The position numbers and the translations under genes are program-made. Of a stretch of DNA of 7,105 nt, positions 1-5,015 are shown piece after piece (within the stretch, counting starts at the first letter, position 1; each line of letters starts with the position of its first letter). Location: the NCBI GenBank assembly GCA_001701075.1, contig DAAK01000235.1, forward strand, positions 1 to 7,105. Direction: 5' to 3'. Origin of the DNA: Bacteroidales bacterium GP3 (GTDB taxonomy: Bacteria; Bacteroidota; Bacteroidia; Bacteroidales; Muribaculaceae). The notes beneath the pieces are model-generated. The model saw only the letters and a list, made by a program, of their open reading frames with translations. It had not been told where the DNA came from and searched no databases.

Positions 1-209
1 TGGTTGTAGAGAGAAGCGAGGTCGTTGCCGGCCACGGAGTATGATATAGGCCAAGTGACGAGGTCGGCGGGGACTTCCCGCTCTGCGAGTCCCTTGACAG
101 TGACTTCACGGTCGCGGAAAGCGATATTGTCGATGCCGGCTTTGAGTGAGAGGCCGAGGATGATGATCGCGAGGGCGATTAATGCGGCGGGGAGGAATGA
201 TTTATTCAT
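1..209 (-). CDS. SIMPL-domain (DUF541) protein, N-terminal part only
   Basis: Only the first 69 codons are in the window; the gene continues past the left edge. The product starts MNKSFLPAALIALAIIILG, a short basic stretch followed by a hydrophobic segment (about residues 5-21) that reads as a signal peptide or membrane anchor, so the rest should be outside the cytoplasm. Residues from about 31 (RDREVTVKGLAEREVPADL, then VTWPISY) match the opening of SIMPL/DUF541 proteins, which typically begin with a VxVxGxAExxVxPD-like strand. The family is envelope-located with no single agreed biochemical role. The start follows directly on a heptad repeat tract, five bases after the last complete CTGA, with no Shine-Dalgarno sequence. 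Its codons are strongly C-ending, unlike the lipid genes upstream. The call rests on an N-terminal match only. Confidence 0.75.
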   Translation of the reverse strand, partial: MNKSFLPAALIALAIIILGLSLKAGIDNIAFRDREVTVKGLAEREVPADLVTWPISYSVAGNDLASLYN

Positions 210-214
210 AGTTG

Positions 215-260
215 TCAGTTGTCAGAGATCAGTTATCAGATTTCAGTTGTTTGATTTCAG
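215..260 (-). repeat. Heptad repeat tract A, 7 units
   Basis: On the + strand TCAG begins at 215, 222, 229, 236, 243 and 257, exactly every 7 bases. The unit expected at 250 is degenerate (TTTG). On the coding strand this reads CTGANNW. The unit at 257-260 contains the stop codon (TGA) of the upstream CDP-alcohol phosphotransferase gene, and the other end lies five bases before the SIMPL start codon, so the tract makes up almost the whole 47-base gap. I see no hairpin terminator or promoter in it. Confidence 0.9.
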
Positions 261-272
261 TTGAGGGAGAGG
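257..272 (-). repeat. Shared 3'-end motif, copy 1
   Basis: On the + strand this reads TCAGTTGAGGGAGAGG. It is one of four 16-bp sequences that align without gaps at the ends of the four genes followed by heptads. It covers the last codons (Ser-Leu-Asn) and stop of the second CDP-alcohol phosphotransferase. Confidence 0.7.
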
Positions 273-1195
273 CGGAGTTGGCGGCAGATGCGTTCGTGGC
301 GGACTACCATGTAAAGGAGGAGGATGTTCATGACAGTCACTTCAAATGCGAAGTAGAGCCAGGGCATCTGGAAAACGAGAATTGAGATGAAGAGAGCCCA
401 GCTGCGGACGTTGAAGCTCAGGATGTTGGTGTATTTCATCAAAGGACGGCTAAGCTCACGGAAACGTTCGGCAAACTCCTTAGGAATATGGGAATGATAT
501 TTCACGTAAAGGGCCTTGCGGAGTTTTTGCATTTGAGGAGTGCAACGCTCTTGGGTGCGAGTATAATTTGCGTAGACACCCATAACAAGCTTGCTGAAGA
601 ATTCCTTACTCCAAGACATGGCATGATACTTTTTCCAAAGCACCTGTGCGTCCTCGAGTTCGGAGCCGGCCTTTCCTTTGAGGAAAAACAGATGGAATTG
701 GCGATAGATATCAGCCATAGCAGCTTGCTGAGCATGGCATATACCAGCCAGAACAGCGAGCGCCCAAATCATCCAATGGTGAGCCATAAAGAACTCAGAG
801 GTTACATTCTCACGAAGACAGATGGCAATATAAATTGAAACGAACCAGAGATCGGAGCTCACGCCATCGAGGATACGACCAAGACGGGAATATTGCTTGG
901 TCATACGCGCGAGCTGACCATCGGCGCTATCGTAAGAATTAGCCCAAATCAGCAAGAACATACCGAGGAGGTTGATCCAGAAATTGTTGTAATAGAAAGC
1001 AACACCGGCTCCTATACCGATGAATATAGAAGCTATAGTGATGGCATTGGGATGAATACCAAGTTTTCTGGCAATCACAGCCCAAGTGAAGCCAATGGGA
1101 CGATAGAAAATCAGGTCGAACCATTCTTCCGTATCGCTGCTCTTAAGGCTACCTCGGTATTCTTCTTTAAGCTTTTGATATTTAGATTTTTTCAT
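257..1195 (-). CDS. Atypical CDP-alcohol phosphotransferase family membrane protein
   Basis: This is a 312-residue member of the CDP-alcohol phosphatidyltransferase family, which moves a phospho-alcohol head group from a CDP-linked substrate at the inner membrane. The signature is visible at D89-xx-D92-G93-xx-A96-R97-x8-G106-xxx-D110, but the last aspartate is D115, one position later than the family's usual D-xxx-D. Likely membrane segments are near residues 50-70, 72-88, 113-128, 138-155, 258-278 and 279-297. A hydrophilic, charged insert at roughly 160-255 makes the protein longer than the usual 180-230 residues. The start is ATG preceded by TTAATT, with no Shine-Dalgarno. The gene lies between two heptad tracts, downstream of an acyltransferase, so a role in a phospholipid or related envelope lipid is likely. 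The substrate cannot be read from the sequence. The N-terminal 30 residues are charged and presumably cytoplasmic. Confidence 0.85.
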   Translation of the reverse strand: MKKSKYQKLKEEYRGSLKSSDTEEWFDLIFYRPIGFTWAVIARKLGIHPNAITIASIFIGIGAGVAFYYNNFWINLLGMFLLIWANSYDSADGQLARMTKQYSRLGRILDGVSSDLWFVSIYIAICLRENVTSEFFMAHHWMIWALAVLAGICHAQQAAMADIYRQFHLFFLKGKAGSELEDAQVLWKKYHAMSWSKEFFSKLVMGVYANYTRTQERCTPQMQKLRKALYVKYHSHIPKEFAERFRELSRPLMKYTNILSFNVRSWALFISILVFQMPWLYFAFEVTVMNILLLYMVVRHERICRQLRLSLN

Positions 1196-1205
1196 AATTA
1201 AGTCT

Positions 1206-1237
1206 TCAGTTGTCAGTCTTCAGTCTTCAGTTTTCAG
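1206..1237 (-). repeat. Heptad repeat tract B, 5 units
   Basis: On the + strand TCAG begins at 1206, 1213, 1220, 1227 and 1234 with perfect 7-base spacing. This is the shortest tract, and the only one that does not begin in the upstream stop codon: 20 unrelated bases separate it from the acyltransferase stop (TAA, 1258-1260). It ends ten bases before the start codon of the second CDP-alcohol phosphotransferase. Confidence 0.88.
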
Positions 1238-1257
1238 GGATTGACTCGGTGACGTGA

Positions 1258-1273
1258 TTACTTGAGGGAGCGG
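1258..1273 (-). repeat. Shared 3'-end motif, copy 2 (divergent)
   Basis: On the + strand this reads TTACTTGAGGGAGCGG. It aligns without gaps to the other three copies but carries a TAA rather than TGA stop. It covers the final Ser-Leu-Lys-stop of the acyltransferase. Confidence 0.6.
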
Positions 1274-2139
1274 AGGGCGTAGGTTTTGGCGCGGAGGAAT
1301 TTGCCGAGTTCTTCGGGAGAGGAATTGTGGGCGGCGATGTCCTCAACAGAGATGGGATCTCCAATCGAGACGTGGAGTTCCTTGCCTCTTTTGCGGAAGA
1401 CCTCAGCGGGCAACCTAAGCGAGCGAGCCGGCCAGCAAGCATGGCCGAGGAAATTAAACCACCAGCTGTTGCTGCCATGGAAATATATGGGTATCACCGG
1501 AACTTTTGCTTTTCCAATGATCTGCAGGACGGATTTCTGCCAAGGACGATCTTCGAGATGGCCGTGAATGTCGACCTTGCTCATGGCACCGGCAGGGAAG
1601 AAACCAAGCGGTTTACCTTCTTTCACCTGCCTCAAAGCCTCACGAATACCATTGACAGAGACCTGGCGCTTTGCAGGATCCTTACTGCTCCAGGCATCCA
1701 CAGCAATAAAGTTGGGACGCATGGCAGAAATCTTATTAAGGATCATATTCACCATCACTTTAAAGTCGGGGAAACGACGAGTGACGAGATAGATGAGGAC
1801 AATACCATCGAGAGCACCAAAGGGATGGTTTGAGACAGTGATGAACCGGCCATCGGGCATATCATCAAGCACCTTTTGACCATCAACCCTTAATTTCAAT
1901 TTGAAGTCGTCTTCTACCATTCGCTTCACGAAATCGGGACCAGGAGTGTCGCACCAACGACGATGGACAGCATTGACTTCATCGACTTGAAGCCAATGCA
2001 GGAGCCAATTGACAAGTTTTTCATGTCCCTTTAGCTTCGGCACCATCTCAGCGATGTCTTCATAATTGAGGACATCAGGGTGGATTTCGTATTTTTCACG
2101 CATTTCTGCGTAGTATTGTTTTTTTTCTTGTTCGGTCAT
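1258..2139 (-). CDS. Lysophospholipid/lyso-lipid acyltransferase, hemolysin-like
   Basis: This is a 293-residue protein of the PlsC-like acyltransferase superfamily, which transfers an acyl chain to a lyso-lipid or lipid precursor at the cytoplasmic face of the membrane. The catalytic block is N104-H105-PFGAL-D111-G, where histidine and aspartate are five residues apart (HX5D) rather than the four of classical PlsC. From memory this spacing and the NHPFG form are typical of the hemolysin-like branch that includes ornithine- and glycine-lipid O-acyltransferases. Further motifs are FPAGAMSK (181-188) in place of FPEG, and VPVIPIYFHG (213-222). Lyso-ornithine/glycine lipid acylation and 1-acylglycerol-3-phosphate acylation are both possible; the motifs favour the former type. 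There is no clear membrane-spanning N-terminus; the first 45 residues are charged. The ATG lies three bases after the last CTGA of tract C. The gene stands alone between two heptad tracts. Confidence 0.88.
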   Translation of the reverse strand: MTEQEKKQYYAEMREKYEIHPDVLNYEDIAEMVPKLKGHEKLVNWLLHWLQVDEVNAVHRRWCDTPGPDFVKRMVEDDFKLKLRVDGQKVLDDMPDGRFITVSNHPFGALDGIVLIYLVTRRFPDFKVMVNMILNKISAMRPNFIAVDAWSSKDPAKRQVSVNGIREALRQVKEGKPLGFFPAGAMSKVDIHGHLEDRPWQKSVLQIIGKAKVPVIPIYFHGSNSWWFNFLGHACWPARSLRLPAEVFRKRGKELHVSIGDPISVEDIAAHNSSPEELGKFLRAKTYALRSLK

Positions 2140-2142
2140 ATG

Positions 2143-2216
2143 TCAGTCTTCAGTTTTCAGTCTTCAGTTTTCAGATATCAGTTTTCAGATATCAGTTGTC
2201 AGAGATCAGATATCAG
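2143..2216 (-). repeat. Heptad repeat tract C, 11 units
   Basis: On the + strand an exact TCAG begins every 7 bases from 2143 to 2213, eleven units with none degenerate. The last unit (2213-2216) contains the TGA stop of the AUR1-like gene, and the first lies three bases from the acyltransferase start codon, so the 73-base gap is essentially all repeat. The trinucleotides between TCAGs alternate (TCT, TTT, TCT, TTT, ATA, TTT, ATA), giving a 14-bp higher-order period in the left part of the tract. Confidence 0.95.
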
Positions 2217-2228
2217 TTAGGGGAGGAG
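2213..2228 (-). repeat. Shared 3'-end motif, copy 3
   Basis: On the + strand this reads TCAGTTAGGGGAGGAG. It covers the final Ser-Ser-Pro-Asn-stop of the AUR1-like protein and continues directly into tract C. Confidence 0.7.
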
Positions 2229-3193
2229 GGAGAGATGTAGGCGGCGTAGCGGCGTAGCCACCGACGGAAAGAGGGGATGCGCATCAGAATACACTCAAAG
2301 AGGGCGACGGCAATGAAAGAACAGAGGATGCCTCCACAGACATCAAGAATATAGTGATGGGAAGTGTAGACAGCAGTAAACCAGATACCGACTGTCACAA
2401 TTCCTAAAATGCATTTCCAAGTACGACTGCTTCCAATAATGAAAGAATATATGAATGCCACAAATGTATAAGCGGAATGCAGAGAAGGCATAGCTGCGAA
2501 TACATTCGCATTGCGTGCATAAAGGCCATGGAAAACAGTAAGTCCGGTCATTTCATCAAAGCGGCCGAGCCCTGCGACATCTCCCGGAGTACCCAAAACA
2601 GGTTCAAAGCCATGAAGAGCAACATACCAAGGTGGAGCAGCCGGATGCATGTAATAGCCAGCAAATCCAATCAGATTTACAAGAAGGAAAACGAGAGCAA
2701 ATCTCAAATAGTCGAATCCGCGGCCGGAAAAGTAGACCCAAAGGCCATAGAAAATAGGGAGAGGGACCCAACAGAGATAGAAAAGGCCGGCGAGAAAATC
2801 CAAGACGGGATGAGTGTGGATTGCAAAAAACTCATTGGGAGTCAGAAGAGAGCCAGCGGAAGAGACGCCAAACAGGGATTTTTCAGTCTCATAGAGGCCT
2901 TTAACATCAATGGGATTGACTTCGTAGTTGGGGAGAAGATTCATCCAGTCGTAGCTTATACCGAAAAGAGCAAATGGTATGAGAGCCACGACAAGTCTGC
3001 GGGAGGAAGGAGCGAGAAAAAAAAGGACAGCTATCAGGATAGCCAAAAATATATGTTCAGGCCGGAATCCAATAAAAAGAGCAGTCACAATGAGCCACAC
3101 AGCGAGAGCCGCAACGCAGGCGACGGCCTCGCGCAGCTTAGGCAAGCCAAAATTCGGCCGCAATGACTTCCTTGAAGAAACAACCGAGCTCAT
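2213..3193 (-). CDS. AUR1-like PAP2 protein, probable inositolphosphotransferase (inositol phosphorylceramide synthase type)
   Basis: This is a 326-residue polytopic membrane protein of the PAP2_3/AUR1 type. Three family motifs are in order: YYMHPAAPPW (180-189), AMPSLHSA (234-241, with H239) and SHHYILD (278-284, with H280 and D284 as the likely catalytic pair). The HP-x-APPW block and the SLHSA and SxHHxxxD blocks resemble eukaryotic AUR1, which transfers phosphoinositol from phosphatidylinositol to ceramide. Simple PAP2 phosphatases usually show KxxxxxxRP, PSGH and SRxxxxxHxxxD instead. Membrane segments are likely near 24-42, 46-60, 66-84, 127-152, 163-182, 233-253, 258-277 and 281-301. 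The start lies six bases after the preceding stop, consistent with co-translation with the canonical CDP-alcohol phosphotransferase, whose pathway would supply its donor lipid. The C-terminus (RRWLRRYAAYISPSSPN) is basic, GC3-rich, and ends in the shared 3' motif. Acceptor identity is inferred from context. Confidence 0.85.
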   Translation of the reverse strand: MSSVVSSRKSLRPNFGLPKLREAVACVAALAVWLIVTALFIGFRPEHIFLAILIAVLFFLAPSSRRLVVALIPFALFGISYDWMNLLPNYEVNPIDVKGLYETEKSLFGVSSAGSLLTPNEFFAIHTHPVLDFLAGLFYLCWVPLPIFYGLWVYFSGRGFDYLRFALVFLLVNLIGFAGYYMHPAAPPWYVALHGFEPVLGTPGDVAGLGRFDEMTGLTVFHGLYARNANVFAAMPSLHSAYTFVAFIYSFIIGSSRTWKCILGIVTVGIWFTAVYTSHHYILDVCGGILCSFIAVALFECILMRIPSFRRWLRRYAAYISPSSPN

Positions 3194-3199
3194 GACCTA

Positions 3200-3886
3200 T
3201 CAATTAAGATGTTTTCTCATATACTCAATACGAGCGATAGCCGTGAGATTAGTAAAGATAGCCATCACTCCCATAGCAATAGCCACTATCCACAAAGGAT
3301 CGAATGAAGATATGCCAACTTGCCCACAAATTCCGGTAGCGAGAAGAGAAAGAGCAGTGACCACTACCCTTTCAGGACGCTGCATAAAACCTATCTTGCA
3401 GACCACACCGAGACCTTCGCCTCTCGCGCGGGTGTAACTAACGAGAAGAGAACCCATAAGCGCCAAGAAAGTCAGCAAAGCTGCGATATTCCAATCTTGG
3501 CAAAGGAAGAGATAAGTGATAGCTCCAACAGTGACGAACTCACAATAACGGTCGAGGACAGAATCGAAGAAAGCCCCAAAAGTGGAAGCCATACCACCAA
3601 GACGAGCTGTCTGCCCATCGAGCATATCGAAAAGGGAAAAACCTATAATCAGCGCCCCACCCCAAGTCAAGAGACTCCAATCGGGCATGGTATCTTGCGA
3701 ACAGTATGCGCACCACCCCACCACTAAAGCAGCGGCAAGATTACCTAAAAAGCCAATGAAAGTGACAATGTTGGGAGTAAATCCCATCCGAATCAAAAGA
3801 CGGACGAAAGGATTAATCACAACATATATCCCTTTCTGAAGGGAGTCGCGCATGGACTTAGCTGAATTTTTAATAGAATTTATCAT
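3200..3886 (-). CDS. CDP-alcohol phosphatidyltransferase, probable phosphatidylinositol phosphate synthase
   Basis: This is a 228-residue integral membrane enzyme with a complete signature: D87-xx-D90-G91-xx-A94-R95-x8-G104-xxx-D108-xxx-D112. These aspartates bind metal and the CDP-diphosphate, and D112 is the usual catalytic base. A second block, YTRARGEGLG (151-160) followed by RPER (170-173), resembles bacterial phosphatidylinositol phosphate synthases, which use CDP-diacylglycerol and inositol phosphate. Membrane segments are likely near 37-60, 71-92, 118-150, 173-190 and 195-215. The gene follows the GtrA-like gene by four bases and precedes the AUR1-like gene by six. Together with the PgpA-like phosphatase this gives a two-step route to phosphatidylinositol. 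Phosphatidylglycerophosphate synthase (with PgpA) is the main alternative; the AUR1-like neighbour argues for inositol. The start is ATG after AAAATT, with no Shine-Dalgarno. Confidence 0.88.
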   Translation of the reverse strand: MINSIKNSAKSMRDSLQKGIYVVINPFVRLLIRMGFTPNIVTFIGFLGNLAAALVVGWCAYCSQDTMPDWSLLTWGGALIIGFSLFDMLDGQTARLGGMASTFGAFFDSVLDRYCEFVTVGAITYLFLCQDWNIAALLTFLALMGSLLVSYTRARGEGLGVVCKIGFMQRPERVVVTALSLLATGICGQVGISSFDPLWIVAIAMGVMAIFTNLTAIARIEYMRKHLN

Positions 3887-3890
3887 AATT

Positions 3891-4475
3891 TTAGTCAGTG
3901 TGGCGAATGTGGAAAAATTTGAGAACTGCAGTCAAGAACCGAACCGCATAGGGGTCGAATTTTGAGGGACGATATACAAAATTTCTCTGGAGGACAAAGT
4001 TCCAAAACCAGGAAACGAGAAGCGACATCACGATACGAGCAGTGGAATAGTATCCAGCCGTCTTGAAACCGATTTCCTCAAGAATATTCCATTTTTTGAG
4101 AAGAATATACAGAAGTTCCGTACCACCAGAATTAAGAATGAGATTACCAAACCAGACCAATGCATATTTCACGACCACAGCCTTCCAAGGACAATTTTCG
4201 GCACGGAAAGTGAACTTATAGCAAATGATACAATTGACAATCCCACCAGCGACTACACCAATACCAGTGGCAAGCCAAGAGAGATGCTGATTGAAAATCC
4301 AATAGAACATTACGAAGCCGACAATGAAGTCGACCCAGCCTGAAGCCTGACTTGAGACAGCAGAACGCAAGAAAGTAGGGACAAGAGACTTACTCTTGAG
4401 AAGGGTATTTCCAATCTGCTTCAATCCATGGTCGGAATTCTCGGCAGGAGGCGTGTTATTCTGGTCTGTTTCCAT
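3891..4475 (-). CDS. GtrA-like four-helix membrane protein
   Basis: This is a 194-residue protein with a polar N-terminus (1-40) and about four hydrophobic segments, near 48-65, 67-87, 100-125 and 143-163. It ends in a short basic tail after SWFWNFVLQRNFVYRP (about 155-170), a typical closing block of GtrA family proteins (compare YKFTF at 86-90). GtrA proteins are small membrane proteins often thought to move polyprenyl- or lipid-linked intermediates across the membrane. Here it sits between the PgpA-like phosphatase (27-base gap) and the CDP-alcohol phosphotransferase (four-base gap), so transport or organisation of an inositol lipid or its precursor is a reasonable inference. No enzyme motif is visible. 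The ATG at 4475 follows a non-A-rich leader (CCGTTACC) with no Shine-Dalgarno. An internal start is possible but would remove only the polar N-terminus. Confidence 0.8.
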   Translation of the reverse strand: METDQNNTPPAENSDHGLKQIGNTLLKSKSLVPTFLRSAVSSQASGWVDFIVGFVMFYWIFNQHLSWLATGIGVVAGGIVNCIICYKFTFRAENCPWKAVVVKYALVWFGNLILNSGGTELLYILLKKWNILEEIGFKTAGYYSTARIVMSLLVSWFWNFVLQRNFVYRPSKFDPYAVRFLTAVLKFFHIRHTD

Positions 4476-4502
4476 GGTAACGGAATAAAAACTGGTTATA
4501 TA

Positions 4503-5015
4503 CTAAATCAATAATAAGATAGCTTCCACAATGCAAGCAGCATAAATAGCGGAGAGGATATCATCGGCCATCATCCCCCAGCCACCAGGAAAGTCTTCCA
4601 TCTTACGAATGCCAAGAGGCTTGAAGATATCGAAGAAACGGAACAAGGCGAGGGAAACGATAATCATCCACCAAGGAGCCACGAGGGGTCCGCCAGAGAG
4701 AGGGAGAAGAGAGATAAGCTGGCCGACAGTCTCGTCGACACAGGCAGCGACAGGGTCTTTTCCCCAATACTTTTCGGAAACTCCGCTTGCCCATGTACCG
4801 GCAACGGCAAAAAAGACAATCGCCGCCACCGTAGCAATCCAAGCGGGAGCACCCGGACACCAAATATAAAGAGGGAGCCAAAGGATAATGCCCACGATAG
4901 CGCCCCAAGTGCCTGGAGCGAGAGGGAGGAAACCAGCTCCGAAAGAAGTGGCAATCAACTTAGGGAAGAGAGGGAATTTCTCATCCGTGATAGGTACCGG
5001 TCGCCTTGATTTCAT
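4503..5015 (-). CDS. pgpA: PgpA-family lipid phosphatase, probable phosphatidylinositol phosphate phosphatase
   Basis: This is a 170-residue integral membrane phosphatase of the PgpA family, full length for the family. Conserved blocks are in the expected order: SFGAGFLPLAPGTWG (24-38), DPVAACVDETVGQ (87-99), RFFDIFKPLG (126-135) and GGWGMMADDILSAIYA (144-159). The acidic residues D87, D94, E95, D129, D151 and D152 are candidates for metal binding and catalysis. In PG synthesis PgpA removes phosphate from phosphatidylglycerophosphate. From memory, the homologue in the Bacteroides inositol-lipid locus removes phosphate from phosphatidylinositol phosphate, and the neighbours here favour that role. 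Its ATG overlaps the TGA of the upstream ATP-grasp gene by four bases (ATGA), so the two are probably translationally coupled. The family call is firm; the substrate is inferred. Confidence 0.9.
   Translation of the reverse strand: MKSRRPVPITDEKFPLFPKLIATSFGAGFLPLAPGTWGAIVGIILWLPLYIWCPGAPAWIATVAAIVFFAVAGTWASGVSEKYWGKDPVAACVDETVGQLISLLPLSGGPLVAPWWMIIVSLALFRFFDIFKPLGIRKMEDFPGGWGMMADDILSAIYAACIVEAILLLI
5012..5015 (-). promoter_or_regulatory. ATGA stop/start overlap (translational coupling)
   Basis: The coding strand reads ATGA: the start of the PgpA-like gene shares bases with the stop of the ATP-grasp gene. There is no Shine-Dalgarno upstream, only an A/T-rich stretch, so re-initiation by the terminating ribosome is the likely way the phosphatase is translated. 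Confidence 0.75.

Noticed and set aside
1238..1257. Possible terminator hairpin after the acyltransferase gene
   Set aside because: The 20 non-repeat bases between stop and tract B contain no convincing inverted repeat or U-run.
1327..1833. + strand open frame of 168 codons opposite the acyltransferase
   Set aside because: It is a shadow of a gene with intact catalytic motifs and has no recognisable content.
2243..2258. Tandem 8-mer GGCGTAGC twice near the end of the AUR1-like gene
   Set aside because: It encodes part of the basic tail RRYAAY. Two copies only and no relation to the heptads, so probably chance from GC-rich codons.
2477..3166. + strand open frame of 229 codons opposite the AUR1-like gene
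   Set aside because: The product is rich in Lys, Ser and Glu with no domain. The minus strand carries three AUR1/PAP2 motifs and consistent membrane segments.
2213..3193. PAP2 protein as a lipid A or undecaprenyl phosphatase
   Set aside because: The HPAAPPW, SLHSA and SHHxxxD motifs are of the AUR1 type, and the KxxxxxxRP and PSGH blocks of those phosphatases are missing.
3200..5015. Block as an ordinary phosphatidylglycerol pathway (PgsA plus PgpA)
   Set aside because: This is biochemically possible, but the AUR1-like neighbour, the GtrA-like gene and the RARGEGLG/RPER block favour phosphatidylinositol. It is kept as an alternative in the gene entries.
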